Shown in pieces: positions 50,088-59,413 of a stretch of DNA of 64,000 bases; positions within the stretch are counted from its first letter, which is position 1, and every line of letters begins with the position of its first letter. Origin of the DNA: Azospirillum sp. TSO35-2 (GTDB lineage: Bacteria > Pseudomonadota > Alphaproteobacteria > Azospirillales > Azospirillaceae). Below the pieces are notes generated by a model. It ran no database searches. It worked only from the letters and a program-made list of their open reading frames with translations, and was not told the origin of the DNA. The stretch lies in contig NZ_LGRA01000018.1 in NCBI RefSeq assembly GCF_003116095.1, forward strand, positions 580,597 to 644,596, read 5' to 3'. The position numbers and the translations under genes are program-made.

Positions 50088-51503
50088 ATGTCGCACATCC
50101 AGCGCTTCCCCTCCGCCGCCAAGGCCGCCTCGACCAACCCGCTGAAGATGAGCCAGCCGCTGGGCGCGGCGCTCGCCTATCTCGGCGTCGACCGCTGTCT
50201 GCCGCTGTTCCATGGTTCGCAGGGCTGCACCGCCTTCGGGCTGGTGCTGCTGGTCCGCCATTTCCGCGAGGCGATCCCGCTGCAGACCACGGCGATGGAC
50301 CAGGTCTCCACCATCCTCGGCGGCTACGACAATCTCGAACAGGCGCTCCGCACCATCGTGGAGCGCAACAAGCCGGCCATGATCGGCGTCGCCACCACCG
50401 GCGTGACCGAAACCAAGGGCGAGGACATGGCCGGGCAGTACACGCTGTTCCGCCAGCGCAACCCCGGGCTGGCCGACACCGCGCTGGTCTTTGCCAACAC
50501 CCCCGACTTCGCCGGCGGCTTCGAGGACGGCTTCGCCGCCGCCGTCACCGCCATGGTCGACCGGCTGGTCGAACCGTCGCCGGTGGTGGTCAAGTCGCAG
50601 ATCAACGTGCTGGCCGGCAGCCACCTGTCGCCCGGCGACGTCGAGGAACTGCGCGACATCATCGAAGGCTTCGGCCTGTCGCCGATCTTCCTGCCCGACC
50701 TGTCGCTGTCGATGGTCGGCCGCCAGCCCTCCGACTTCACCGCCACCTCGCTGGGCGGCGTGTCGGTGGAACAGATCCGCTCGATGGGCGCGTCGGTCGC
50801 CACCATCGTGGTGGGCGAGCACATGCGGATCGCCGGCAACGCGCTGGAGCTGAAGACCGACGTGCCCTCGCACTTCTTCAGCCGGCTGACCGGGCTGGAG
50901 GCGTCCGACAAGCTGGTCCGCCTGCTGGGCGAGATCTCCGGCCGGCCGGCCCCGGCCCGGCTGCGCCGCCAGCGCGAAAGCCTGGTCGACGCCATGCTGG
51001 ACGGGCATTTCTTCTTCAGCCGCAAGCGCATCGCCGTCGCGCTGGAACCGGACCTGCTCTACACGGTCACCAGCTTCCTCGCCGACATGGGGGCCGAGGT
51101 GATCGCCGCGGTCTCGCCGACGCAGAGCCCGGTGCTGGAGCGGCTGACCGCCGCCACCGTCATGGTCGGTGACCATTCCGACGTCGAGACGCTGGCGCGC
51201 GACGCCGACCTGATCATTTCCAACTCGCACGGGCGGCAGGGGGCGGCGCGGATCGGCGTACCGCTGCACCGCATGGGCCTGCCGCTGTTCGATCGGCTGG
51301 GCGCCGGCCTGCGCGTCCATGTCGGCTACCGCGGCACGCGCGAGCTGCTGTTCGAGGTCGGCAACCTGTTCCTGTCCCGCGAAATGGACCACGACCATCA
51401 CGCCCCCCACGGCCCCGCCCATGGCCCCGGCCACGGTGCCGAACCCCATGGGGAGGACGCCCACGGCTGCGGAGGCGGATCATGCGGATGCAACGCCGGC
51501 TGA
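50088..51503 (+). CDS. nifN: FeMo-cofactor scaffold protein NifN with His-rich tail
   Basis: NifN is the NifK-like partner of NifE in the cofactor scaffold. The 471-residue protein has the GSQGCTAFG cysteine motif near residue 44 and the TTGVTETKGEDM stretch near 105. It ends in an unusual tail of about 39 residues with eight histidines and three cysteines, including HDHHAPHGPAHG and CGGGSCGC. That tail looks like a metal-binding sequence. The start is ATG at 50088, five bases after nifE, so expression is coupled. The tail's role in metal delivery is inference. Confidence 0.96.
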   Translation: MSHIQRFPSAAKAASTNPLKMSQPLGAALAYLGVDRCLPLFHGSQGCTAFGLVLLVRHFREAIPLQTTAMDQVSTILGGYDNLEQALRTIVERNKPAMIGVATTGVTETKGEDMAGQYTLFRQRNPGLADTALVFANTPDFAGGFEDGFAAAVTAMVDRLVEPSPVVVKSQINVLAGSHLSPGDVEELRDIIEGFGLSPIFLPDLSLSMVGRQPSDFTATSLGGVSVEQIRSMGASVATIVVGEHMRIAGNALELKTDVPSHFFSRLTGLEASDKLVRLLGEISGRPAPARLRRQRESLVDAMLDGHFFFSRKRIAVALEPDLLYTVTSFLADMGAEVIAAVSPTQSPVLERLTAATVMVGDHSDVETLARDADLIISNSHGRQGAARIGVPLHRMGLPLFDRLGAGLRVHVGYRGTRELLFEVGNLFLSREMDHDHHAPHGPAHGPGHGAEPHGEDAHGCGGGSCGCNAG

Positions 51504-51541
51504 GCGTGGTGCAAGCCACCCGGCCGACCAAAGGAGGATCG

Positions 51542-51937
51542 ATGAAGGTCGCTTTCTGCACCCAGGACATGCAGCACGTCGATGCGCATTTCGGCTGGGC
51601 CAAGAACATCGCCGTCTATCAGGTCGACCGCCAGGGCCACGCCCTGCTGGAAACCTTCCAGTTCGGCGGCTCGATGTTCGAGGACGGCAATGAGGACAAG
51701 CTGGTGCCGAAGCTCGACGCCCTGTCCGACGTCGCCATCCTCTACCTGTCGGCCATCGGCGCGTCGGCCGCCGCCCGCGTGGTGGCCAAGAAGATCCACC
51801 CGGTGAAGGTCGAGGCGACCGAAGCCATCCCCGCCCTGCTCGACAAGCTGGTCGAGACGCTGAACGGCAGCCCGCCGCCCTGGCTGCGCAAGGCGCTGGG
51901 CGAACCCCAGGAACTCAATTTCGACGAGGAGGAGTGA
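51542..51937 (+). CDS. nifX: FeMo-cofactor carrier protein NifX
   Basis: NifX binds NifB-cofactor and the VK cluster and passes cofactor precursors to NifEN. The 131-residue protein belongs to the dinitrogenase iron-molybdenum cofactor-binding family. It has the start MKVAFCTQD, a conserved DAHFGWAK segment with the histidine, and a hydrophobic core up to the acidic tail DEEE. A strong aaaggagg ribosome-binding site precedes the ATG at 51542. It lies 38 bases after nifN and is followed four bases later by the DUF269 gene. Confidence 0.96.
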   Translation: MKVAFCTQDMQHVDAHFGWAKNIAVYQVDRQGHALLETFQFGGSMFEDGNEDKLVPKLDALSDVAILYLSAIGASAAARVVAKKIHPVKVEATEAIPALLDKLVETLNGSPPPWLRKALGEPQELNFDEEE

Positions 51938-51941
51938 GAGC

Positions 51942-52397
51942 ATGGCCGAGGTTGCCGAGATCACCATCGCCGACCAGTTCATCAAGACGCTGGTCCTGCT
52001 GTTCCGCGCCGAGGACAGCTATGGCGCCTGGGAGGGCAAGGCGGACGAGGAGTTGCTCGCCCCCTTCATCCTCGACAAGGAGGCGCGCGCCGCCATCCCG
52101 ATGATCGGCGACCCCGATCCCGACACGCTGTGGCGGCTGGAGCTGTTCTACAAGGCGGTCGGCCTGATGGTGGAGAAGCAGACCGGCCTGATGGCCTCGC
52201 CGATGATGAAGATGAGCCACGAGGGCTTCGGCCGCATGGTCCTGACCACCGGCCGGCTGGTCGTGGTGTCGAAGACCCTGCGCGACGTCCACCGCTTCGG
52301 CTTCCCGACCGCCGAAAAGCTCGCCGCCGACGGCGCCAAATTGGTCGAGGACGCGGTGGCGCTGATCAAGACCTACCCCGAGGTCGCGAACCTCTGA
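51942..52397 (+). CDS. NifX-associated protein (DUF269)
   Basis: This 151-residue protein matches the NifX-associated DUF269 family, which accompanies nifX in nearly all such operons. It is helical, contains many charged residues, and has the conserved [15 protein letters not shown] start and [14 protein letters not shown] later. No metal motif is evident. Its exact task is not known, but it is thought to assist cofactor assembly or maturation. It is four bases after nifX and 17 before the next gene. Confidence 0.93.
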   Translation: MAEVAEITIADQFIKTLVLLFRAEDSYGAWEGKADEELLAPFILDKEARAAIPMIGDPDPDTLWRLELFYKAVGLMVEKQTGLMASPMMKMSHEGFGRMVLTTGRLVVVSKTLRDVHRFGFPTAEKLAADGAKLVEDAVALIKTYPEVANL

Positions 52398-52414
52398 ATC
52401 CTGGGATTGCGAGC

Positions 52415-52615
52415 ATGAGCGACATCGACGCGCTGAAAGACGAGATCAAGAAGCTGAACGCCCGCGCGACGCAGAAGAAGATGGATCTGCACGACCTGTC
52501 GGAGGAACTCCCGCAGAACTGGCAGTCCATCCTGACCGTCGCGCAGGAAGCCTTCGACGCCTACCGGACGCTGACCGAAAAGCGCGCCGCGCTGAAGGCG
52601 CTGGAGCAGGCCTGA
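52415..52615 (+). CDS. Small helical nif-associated protein (DUF683/CCE_0567 family)
   Basis: This protein of 66 residues is predicted as two amphipathic helices, with DEIKKLNARATQKKMDLHD and then LPQNWQSI as family marks. It belongs to the small nif-operon family that regularly follows the DUF269 gene. It is too short to carry an enzyme active site and is probably an assembly factor. The frame upstream is an antisense-like extension, so the ATG at 52415 is taken. Confidence 0.9.
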   Translation: MSDIDALKDEIKKLNARATQKKMDLHDLSEELPQNWQSILTVAQEAFDAYRTLTEKRAALKALEQA

Positions 52616-52677
52616 TTTCCCGTCGCCGGCATTCTTTCACCAACAGCTTAGGCGCCCGCCCCCGATAGGAGCATCCC

Positions 52678-52971
52678 ATGGCAGACTTCCTGACCGGCAC
52701 CACCCGCGGTGGTCAGAGCTGGACCCCGAAATTCGTCCAATCGATCGACCAGAAGCAATGCATCGGCTGCGGCCGCTGCTTCAAGGTCTGCGGCCGCGGT
52801 GTGCTCAACATGATCGGCATCACCGAGGACGGTGACATCGTCGACGCCTTTGACGACGAGGCCGAGAAGAAGATCATGACGGTCGAGACCGCCGCCAACT
52901 GCATCGGCTGCGAAAGCTGCTCGAAGGTGTGCTCCAAGAGCTGCATCACCCACGCGCCGGTGGCGGCGTAA
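52678..52971 (+). CDS. nif-specific 2[4Fe-4S] ferredoxin (ferredoxin III)
   Basis: This 97-residue ferredoxin has cluster motifs CIGCGRCFKVC and CIGCESCSKVCSKSC separated by about 40 residues. That long spacer is typical of the nif-specific ferredoxin III group (FdxB-like). It is a likely electron carrier for nitrogenase or for cofactor synthesis. It ends the nifENX-DUF269-DUF683 group, and the next gene, gshA, converges on it. nifQ, often found after this ferredoxin in Azospirillum, is not present here. Confidence 0.93.
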   Translation: MADFLTGTTRGGQSWTPKFVQSIDQKQCIGCGRCFKVCGRGVLNMIGITEDGDIVDAFDDEAEKKIMTVETAANCIGCESCSKVCSKSCITHAPVAA

Positions 52972-53024
52972 ACGACGGAAGGGAAACGGGGGCCTCGCTC
53001 TGGCAAGGCCCCCATTCTCCTTCG

Positions 53025-54389
53025 TCAGTACGCGTATTCCTTGAACACCGGGTCGACGCTGCCGCCCCAGGGGCCGTTGAACTTCTCCAGCAGCTCGTCG
53101 GCCGGGCTGCGGTTGCGTTCGGCGATGTCCTGGAGCGTGTCGAGGAAATGGCTCTCGTCGTCGCCCCAATTGTCGTTGCGGGCGCGGCGGACCAGGCCGT
53201 CGCGGGCGATGGCCACCACCTCCAACGCCACGTCGCGCACGGTGCGGCCACGGAACGGCGTGTGCAGCCCCGACCGCGGAACTTCGGCGCGCAGATGGGC
53301 GCGTTCGGCCGTGGTCCAGTCCTTCACCACATCCCACGCCGCGTCCAGCGCCACCTGATCGTAAAGCAGCCCGACCCACAGCGCCGGCAGGGCACACAGG
53401 CTGCGCCACGGCCCGCCGTCGGCGCCGCGCATCTCCAGATACTTCTTCAGCCGCACTTCCGGGAAGGCGGTGGTGGTGTGGTCGGCCCAGTCGGTCAGCA
53501 GCGGCACCTCGCCGGGCAGCGCCGGCAGCTTGCCGTCCATGAAGTCGCGGAAGGACTGGCCGGCGGCGTCGATGTAGGTCCCGTCACGGTAGACGAAATA
53601 CATCGGCGTCTGCAGCAGGTAGTCGACGTAGCGCTCGAACCCGAAGCCGTCCTCGAAGACGAACGGGATGTCGCCGGTGCGGTCGGGATCGGTGTCGGTC
53701 CAGATGTGGCTGCGGAAGCTCTGGAAGCCGTTCGGCTTGCCCTCGGTGAAGGGCGACATGGCGAACAGCGCCGTCGCGATCGGCTGGAGCGCCAGCGACA
53801 CGCGGAACTTCTTCACCATGTCCGCTTCGGAGGCGAAGTCCAGGTTGACCTGCACGGTGCAGGTCCGCGTCATCATGTCGAGGCCGAGCGAGCCGACCTT
53901 CGGCATGTAGTCGCGCATGATCTTGTAGCGGCCCTTGGGCATCCAGGGGATGTCGTCGCGCCGCCATTTCGGCTGGAAGCCCAGCCCCATCATGGCGATG
54001 CCCAGCTCGGCCCCGACCTCCTTCACCTGGCGCAGGTGGCTGTGCACCTCCGCGCAGGTCTGGTGCAGGGTTTCCACCGGGGCGCCGGACAGCTCGACCT
54101 GGCCGCCCGGCTCCAGCGTGATGTTGGCCATGCCCTGGACCAGCGCGATGATGTTGCCGTTCTCCTCCACCGGGGTCCAGCCGAAGCGGGTCAGGCGGGT
54201 CAGCAGTTCGCGGATGCCGTCCGGCCCGTCATAGGGCAGCGGCCGCAGGTCGGAGGTGCGGTAGGCGAACTTCTCGTGCTCCGTCCCGATGCGCCAGTCC
54301 GACACCGGTTTGGACCCGGATTCGAGATAGGCCACCAGTTGACGGCGGTCGGTGATGGGTTCGCCGCGCGTTGTCGGGGGTGCGGACAT
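53025..54389 (-). CDS. gshA: Glutamate-cysteine ligase
   Basis: GshA catalyses the first step of glutathione synthesis. The 454-residue protein is of the plant/alphaproteobacterial GCS2-like type, with the N-terminal [11 protein letters not shown] active-site motif and [14 protein letters not shown] later [10 protein letters not shown] strand and [15 protein letters not shown] are also characteristic. It lies on the minus strand, facing the nif ferredoxin, with rsmE directly upstream. This is the common ubiA-rsmE-gshA neighbourhood of alphaproteobacteria. Confidence 0.96.
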   Translation of the reverse strand: MSAPPTTRGEPITDRRQLVAYLESGSKPVSDWRIGTEHEKFAYRTSDLRPLPYDGPDGIRELLTRLTRFGWTPVEENGNIIALVQGMANITLEPGGQVELSGAPVETLHQTCAEVHSHLRQVKEVGAELGIAMMGLGFQPKWRRDDIPWMPKGRYKIMRDYMPKVGSLGLDMMTRTCTVQVNLDFASEADMVKKFRVSLALQPIATALFAMSPFTEGKPNGFQSFRSHIWTDTDPDRTGDIPFVFEDGFGFERYVDYLLQTPMYFVYRDGTYIDAAGQSFRDFMDGKLPALPGEVPLLTDWADHTTTAFPEVRLKKYLEMRGADGGPWRSLCALPALWVGLLYDQVALDAAWDVVKDWTTAERAHLRAEVPRSGLHTPFRGRTVRDVALEVVAIARDGLVRRARNDNWGDDESHFLDTLQDIAERNRSPADELLEKFNGPWGGSVDPVFKEYAY

Positions 54390-54425
54390 GCTGTCTCTCG
54401 CGGGAAGTGGACGGAGGACGGCCGT

Positions 54426-55232
54426 TCAGTCGGCCGGTGAAGGGATCGGCGCGCGGAAAGGCGGACGCCGGTCGCTTCCCCCGGCAGTCCAGTCCCCGGC
54501 CAAGGACTGCCAGCAAGCCAGCGCCGCCACCACCGCCGTGTCGGCCCGCAGGATGCGCGGACCCAATCCCACCGGTACAACAAAGGGGAGTTTGACGAGT
54601 TCGTCAAGTTCCGACTGGTCGAAGCCGCCCTCCGGTCCGACCAGCAGCGCCGCCGGTCCGGAAGCGGTCCCGGCGGGCGCGTCCTTCAGCACCTCGGCGA
54701 TCGGCCGGGCGTTCCCCGCCTCGGCGCACAGGTAGAGCTTGCGGTCGGCCGGCCAGCCGGCCAGCACGCGGTCCAGCGGCAGCGGTTCGCCCATCTCCGG
54801 CACGCTCAGCCGCTCGCACTGTTCGGCCGCCTCCACCGCGTTGGCGCGCAGACGGTCCAGGTTGACCCGGTTGGGATCGGTGCGGCGGGTGAAGACCGGC
54901 CACAGCCGCGACACCCCCATCTCGGTCGCCTTCTCGGCGACGAAGTCGATGCGCCCCTTCTTCAAGGGCGCGAACACCAACCACAGGTCCGGAGTCGTGT
55001 CCTGTTGCCGCCGCTGCTCCGCCACCGTCAGCGAGCACCAGCCCTTGCCGAAGCCGTCGATCGCGGCGCGCCATTCGCCGTCGCGGCCGTTGAACACCGC
55101 GACCGAGTCGCCGCGGTCGAGCCGCAGCACATGGCGCAGGAAGTGGGCGCGCTCATGGTCCAGCCCGACCGACTGGCCATCGGCCAGCGGGCTGTCCACG
55201 AACAGGCGGGTCTTGATCGGGTGGTCGGCCAT
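54426..55232 (-). CDS. rsmE: 16S rRNA (uracil-1498-N3)-methyltransferase
   Basis: RsmE methylates U1498 of 16S rRNA with SAM. The 268-residue protein has a PUA-like N-terminal domain (about 1-75) and a SPOUT knot domain. Visible marks are KKGRIDFVAEKATEMGV and LLVGPEGGFDQSE, with the knot segment LGPRILRADTAVVAAL. I chose the ATG at 55232 (MADHPIK). The frame continues six codons upstream. It is followed by gshA after 36 bases. Confidence 0.94.
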   Translation of the reverse strand: MADHPIKTRLFVDSPLADGQSVGLDHERAHFLRHVLRLDRGDSVAVFNGRDGEWRAAIDGFGKGWCSLTVAEQRRQQDTTPDLWLVFAPLKKGRIDFVAEKATEMGVSRLWPVFTRRTDPNRVNLDRLRANAVEAAEQCERLSVPEMGEPLPLDRVLAGWPADRKLYLCAEAGNARPIAEVLKDAPAGTASGPAALLVGPEGGFDQSELDELVKLPFVVPVGLGPRILRADTAVVAALACWQSLAGDWTAGGSDRRPPFRAPIPSPAD

Positions 55233-55346
55233 GGCTGTCGGTCTCCGCAACGCGGCGCCGACTATAGCCGGGCGCCGTGGTCCCGTCAGCAGGTCAACGT
55301 CGGCCGATCAAGTTCGGGGTGATGAACCGGGGCGCGGACGAAACGC

Positions 55347-55736
55347 TCAGCCCTTGACCGGGGCGACCAGCGCGTCGATGTGGCGGCGCAGATCGACGGG
55401 CTGCACCGGCTTGTGCAGGATCGTCACCTGCTCCGCCTTGGCGGCGGCGATCAGCTCGGTCCCGGTGTCGCCGGTCAGGATGATCGCCGGCACCGCGGCG
55501 CCGCAGGCCTCGCGGACGGCACGGACGGCGGTGATGCCCGACCAGCCGTCGCGCAGGCGGTAGTCGGACAGGATGACGTCCGGCACCGGCGCACCGGGCA
55601 AGCGCTCCAGGACGGTGTCGACGTCCTCGGCGGCCAGCACCTGATAGCCCCAGGTGTCCAGCATGATTTCCATGCCGGCCAGGATGATGGACTCGTCGTC
55701 GATCACGACGGCGAAACGGTCTGGATGTGTGCTCAT
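55347..55736 (-). CDS. Single-domain response regulator
   Basis: This receiver-only protein of 129 residues has acidic residues in VIDDES, the phosphoacceptor aspartate in ILSDYRL, the threonine in ILTGDTG and the lysine in LHKPVQP. The DYRL form resembles receivers found at the end of hybrid kinases. No output domain is present, so it probably acts in a phosphorelay or by binding a partner. Start could equally be the ATG two codons earlier (55742). It is divergent from ubiA and has no adjacent kinase. Confidence 0.87.
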   Translation of the reverse strand: MSTHPDRFAVVIDDESIILAGMEIMLDTWGYQVLAAEDVDTVLERLPGAPVPDVILSDYRLRDGWSGITAVRAVREACGAAVPAIILTGDTGTELIAAAKAEQVTILHKPVQPVDLRRHIDALVAPVKG

Positions 55737-55980
55737 GTCCATCGAGGGCTGCTGGTCGCTGCGGTTGTGGTGATGGAAAACTATTGGTACGATTTTGGCG
55801 CGCGCAAGTCCCTGGAATGCAATTTCAACTGGTTGTCCGGACGCCGCGACGCGACCCGAATTCCCCAGTATGTTCGCTTTCCTGAGCTTGCCGCTTCGGT
55901 GAAGGCCCGATACCTTCGCCCCGCCGCGTCCGCCTATCCGTTTTACGCCCTTTCCATAGCACAGCGAAAGCGCCGCCGTC

Positions 55981-56928
55981 ATGCCCACAGCCTCGTCTGG
56001 TCCTACCATTCCGGATCCCGGCTTCACCGACATCCGCCGGGACGGCTGGATCGCACGCTCCGTGCCGGGCCCCTTGCGTCCTTACGTCACGCTGGCGCGG
56101 CTCGACCGTCCGATCGGAACCTGGCTGCTGCTGTTCCCCTGCTGGTGGAGCGTGGCGCTGGCCATGCCGCACCCGTTGCGTGACTGGCCGGCGCTGCTGG
56201 GGCTGATGGCGCTGTTCGCGGTCGGCGCCGTGCTGATGCGGGGGGCGGGCTGCACCGTCAACGACATCCTGGACCGCAAGTTCGACGCGATGGTGGAGCG
56301 CACGCGTTCCCGCCCGATCCCGTCGGGCCAGGTGTCGGTGCGCCAGGCGCTGGTCTTCCTGGCCCTGCAGCTTCTGCTGTCGCTGCTGGTGCTGCTGCAG
56401 TTGGGGATGACGGCGATCGAGCTGGGCGTGCTGTCGCTGGCGCTGGTCTTCACCTACCCGCTGATGAAGCGGATCACCTGGTGGCCGCAGGCCTTTCTGG
56501 GCCTGACCTTCAATTGGGGCGCCCTGATGGGCTGGGCGGCGGTGCGGGACGATCTGGGCTGGCCGGCGGTGGCGCTGTATGTGACGGGCGTCGCCTGGAC
56601 GCTCGGCTACGACACCATCTACGCCCACCAGGACAAGGAAGACGACGCCCGCATCGGCGTGAAGTCCACCGCCTTGCGGCTGGGTGACGCCAGCAAGATC
56701 TGGATTTACGGCTTCTACACGCTGACCTATGTCGGGATCGGCATCGCCGGGCGACTCGCCGGCTTGGGCGGTCTGTTCCTGCCGGTGCTGTCGCTGGCCG
56801 CCTTGCAACTGGCGTGGCAGGTCGCGACCTGGCGGCCCGACGATCAGAACGACTGCCTGAGGATGTTCAAGTCGAACCGCTGGTTCGGCTGGCTGGTGCT
56901 GGCGGCGATCCTGGCCGGAAAGCTCTGA
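55981..56928 (+). CDS. ubiA: 4-hydroxybenzoate polyprenyltransferase
   Basis: UbiA attaches the polyprenyl side chain to 4-hydroxybenzoate in ubiquinone synthesis. The 315-residue membrane protein has about eight hydrophobic segments and both aspartate-rich motifs: NDILDRKFD near 98 and DTIYAHQDKEDD near 214. An N-terminal cytoplasmic stretch of about 35 residues precedes the first segment. It lies next to rsmE-gshA, in the usual alphaproteobacterial neighbourhood. Confidence 0.95.
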   Translation: MPTASSGPTIPDPGFTDIRRDGWIARSVPGPLRPYVTLARLDRPIGTWLLLFPCWWSVALAMPHPLRDWPALLGLMALFAVGAVLMRGAGCTVNDILDRKFDAMVERTRSRPIPSGQVSVRQALVFLALQLLLSLLVLLQLGMTAIELGVLSLALVFTYPLMKRITWWPQAFLGLTFNWGALMGWAAVRDDLGWPAVALYVTGVAWTLGYDTIYAHQDKEDDARIGVKSTALRLGDASKIWIYGFYTLTYVGIGIAGRLAGLGGLFLPVLSLAALQLAWQVATWRPDDQNDCLRMFKSNRWFGWLVLAAILAGKL

Positions 56929-56990
56929 ACGGGGCGGGGCTAGAGCCCGCCCGCTTCGGCGGCGGGTTCGCCGCGCCCCGGAACCGTGCG

Positions 56991-57842
56991 TCAGCGTTCG
57001 TCGTGGTCGGCGAGTTGGGCGACGGCGCTGGTCGAGCCCGGCTTGCGCGGCGGGGTCACGGTGCGCGGCGCGGGGAGCGAGGCGACTTCGGCCTCGGCCG
57101 GCGCGGCGCTGTGGTGGCCACCCGGCTTGCGCGGCGGCAGCACCGCGACGTCCAGGCGCAGCGGCTTCTGCGGGGTGTGCGAGGCGGTCAGCGTCGGAGC
57201 AAGCGTCTGGGGCTTGCGGCCCGGGACGGTGACGCTCAGCGCCTTCTGCGGGTGCAGCGACGCCTCGACGATGCGGGGGCTGGCGGGCGCCGCGCCGCGA
57301 CCCTTCGGGGACACGGTGAAGCCGCGGTCCATGCCGCGATCGCCGGCGTCGAGCGTGCGGCTGCTGCGCGACTGGCTGTCCTCCTCGCCTTCCGGCAGGA
57401 TGAAGCCGTAGGCGGTGTAGACGCGCAAGCCCAGCTGTTCGGTCGGCTCGTGCCAGACGCGGACGGCCGACCAGTCGTTGTTCTTGGAAACGTCGACCAC
57501 CTTCATGCCGCGGCGCAGGCCGTCACCGTCGATCCAGCTGTGGTCCACCTCGATGGTGCGGCGGTCGATGACCGCGCTGACCAGCGAGACATGGCCGCGG
57601 CGCATGTGGCCGGTGCGCTTGAAGACGAGGACGGAGCCGACGGCGGGGCGATGCTCCCGGTCATACTGGCCGGCGGCATGATCCCACCAGGTCCAGGCGT
57701 CGCCGCGTATGGTGAAGTCGGAAATCGAACGGACCGTGCGCACGCAATCGCCGTCTTGTGCGGCGGCCGTCGACACGGTAAGGGGGCTCAGCGCGATCAA
57801 AGCCGCAAACGAAAGGCCGATGGCGGTTCCCCTCTGCCGCAT
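56991..57842 (-). CDS. Exported CHAP-domain protein
   Basis: This 283-residue secreted protein has an N-terminal Sec signal (hydrophobic core IGLSFAALIALSPL, cleavage near AAAQ at about 28). A CHAP amidase-like domain follows at about 30-145, with cysteine 33, the GHVSLVSAV histidine and HSWIDGDG segments. The C-terminal half is a low-complexity Pro/Lys/Arg-rich tail containing several PPRKPG or similar repeats, probably for envelope binding. It may be a peptidoglycan amidase. The catalytic Cys-His pair is plausible, but activity is inferred. Confidence 0.8.
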   Translation of the reverse strand: MRQRGTAIGLSFAALIALSPLTVSTAAAQDGDCVRTVRSISDFTIRGDAWTWWDHAAGQYDREHRPAVGSVLVFKRTGHMRRGHVSLVSAVIDRRTIEVDHSWIDGDGLRRGMKVVDVSKNNDWSAVRVWHEPTEQLGLRVYTAYGFILPEGEEDSQSRSSRTLDAGDRGMDRGFTVSPKGRGAAPASPRIVEASLHPQKALSVTVPGRKPQTLAPTLTASHTPQKPLRLDVAVLPPRKPGGHHSAAPAEAEVASLPAPRTVTPPRKPGSTSAVAQLADHDER

Positions 57843-57982
57843 GATTCCCCCAATTGCTCAGTTTTCCCTTGAGGAACGGGTAACACGGGTTTCCGCCTGT
57901 GTCTACACCGTTTGAATTATGTAACATTCATAAGCCGCCGACGGTCATCCCTCCAACAGCGGAGTCCCTTGGGAATCCTCGT

Positions 57983-58642
57983 ATGAACAACGCATCTCCG
58001 CAAGATTTCGTCCGCGACAACACGACGCTGACGACCACCCCGCTGCTGCCGGAACTACGGCTTCATCTTGCCACCGAAGTCACACCTCTGTGGCAGGCGA
58101 CGGAGGAAACCTTGGCCGCCACAAATTTGCCACCGCCCTACTGGGCTTTCGCTTGGCCGGGCGGACAGGCGGTGGCGCGCCTGCTGCTCGACCGGCCGGA
58201 GCTGGTCGCCGGCAAGTCGGTGCTCGACTTCGCCGCCGGCACCGGGCTGGTCGGGATCGCGGCGGCCAAAGCCGGCGCGGCGCGGGTGCAGTCCTGCGAC
58301 ATCGACCGCTTCTCGCTGGCCGCCATCGCGCTGAACGCCGAAGCGAACGGGGTGGAGGTGAAGGCGGTCAGCGCCGACCTCGTCGGCCGCGATCTGCCGG
58401 GAATCGACGTCGTTCTGGCCGGCGACGTCTGTTACGAGAAGCCGATGGCCGACCGGGTGACCGGCTGGCTGCGCGGCGTCGCCGCCACCGGCGCGCTGGT
58501 GCTGCTGGGCGACCCCGGCCGCGCCTATGTCCCCGCCGGCGGGCTGGAGCGGGTCGCGACCTACACCGTCCCGACCTCGCTGGAGCTGGAGGACCGCGAG
58601 ACGCGCGAGACCACGATCTGGCGCCTGCTGCCGGCGGAATGA
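57983..58642 (+). CDS. Class I SAM-dependent protein methyltransferase (ETF-beta lysine type)
   Basis: This 219-residue methyltransferase resembles the bacterial electron-transfer-flavoprotein beta-subunit lysine methyltransferase group. It has the family stretch PPYWAFAWPGGQA, motif I VLDFAAGTGLVG and a DIDRFSLAAI acidic loop. VVLAGDVCYEKPMA follows as the active-site region. The longer frame starting upstream has no support, so the ATG at 57983 is taken. The substrate assignment is by resemblance, and ribosomal or other protein lysines are alternatives. It is divergent from the CHAP gene. Confidence 0.8.
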   Translation: MNNASPQDFVRDNTTLTTTPLLPELRLHLATEVTPLWQATEETLAATNLPPPYWAFAWPGGQAVARLLLDRPELVAGKSVLDFAAGTGLVGIAAAKAGAARVQSCDIDRFSLAAIALNAEANGVEVKAVSADLVGRDLPGIDVVLAGDVCYEKPMADRVTGWLRGVAATGALVLLGDPGRAYVPAGGLERVATYTVPTSLELEDRETRETTIWRLLPAE

Positions 58643-58645
58643 GAC

Positions 58646-59266
58646 CTAGCGGGACAGTCGGGAAACCGCCAGCCGCAGGTCAGCCAGGAAGGTCGGCTGC
58701 TCGACCAGCTGGCCGCGCAGCAGGTAGCTGGGGTGGAAGGTTGGCACGACCTCCACCCCCTCCACCAGCCGGCACGGCAGCACGGTGCCGCGCAGTTGCA
58801 GGATGCCGTTCTCGCCGGTCAACGCCCAGGTCGGGGTGCGGCCGAGTGCCACGATCACCGACGGGCGGAAATCGGCCAGCGTGGTCCGCAGATGCTCGAT
58901 CTCGCCGGTGAACTCGGCCAGCAGCCGGTCGGAGGTGCCGAAGGCGCCCCAGCGCTCGTCGATCTCCCGCCCCTCCTTGCGGGCGCGGGCGCGCGAGGAA
59001 AAGAAGTGGCCGACCTTGTTGCCGGGCGGCTGGTAGCGGAAGACGTTGGCGACCAGGCACTCCGCCCGCTCGATCCCCACCGCGGCCAGCGACTCGTCCA
59101 GCAGCTTGCCGCTGCGCCCGACGAAGGGTCGGCCGAGCCTGGCCTCCTCCGCCCCCGGCGCCTCGCCGACGATGGCGAGCCGCGGCCCGGCCGCCGGCTT
59201 GGTCGGGAACTGGTAATCGGCGAAGGGCAGGTCGGGCCGGATGGCGGCGGGCGGGCTGTCGGTCAT
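58646..59266 (-). CDS. Uracil-DNA glycosylase-like protein lacking Fe-S cysteines
   Basis: This 206-residue protein belongs to the uracil-DNA glycosylase superfamily. Motif A is GEAPGAEE, followed by GRPFVGRSGKLLDE, and motif B is HPSY near the C-terminus. Family 4 enzymes normally bind a 4Fe-4S cluster with four cysteines. Here the N-terminal CxxC is missing, and the KCRPPGN-type motif reads RYQPPGN. Only two isolated cysteines remain, so it probably lacks the cluster. The segment between (about 85-130) is charged and unusual. I chose the ATG at 59266. It is convergent with the methyltransferase gene, three bases apart. Confidence 0.82.
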   Translation of the reverse strand: MTDSPPAAIRPDLPFADYQFPTKPAAGPRLAIVGEAPGAEEARLGRPFVGRSGKLLDESLAAVGIERAECLVANVFRYQPPGNKVGHFFSSRARARKEGREIDERWGAFGTSDRLLAEFTGEIEHLRTTLADFRPSVIVALGRTPTWALTGENGILQLRGTVLPCRLVEGVEVVPTFHPSYLLRGQLVEQPTFLADLRLAVSRLSR

Positions 59267-59413
59267 TGATATGGTTCCGAATAGCGGGGGCATGAGGGGC
59301 AAGCGGGGAGCCGGACTTGCCGAACCGCCCCTGCGAACCCAAGCTTCTAGGCGTGGTTCCAGCCCAGGGTTCTAGCTGAGACCGCCCATCCGACCAACAG
59401 GGGAGAGAGCAGG

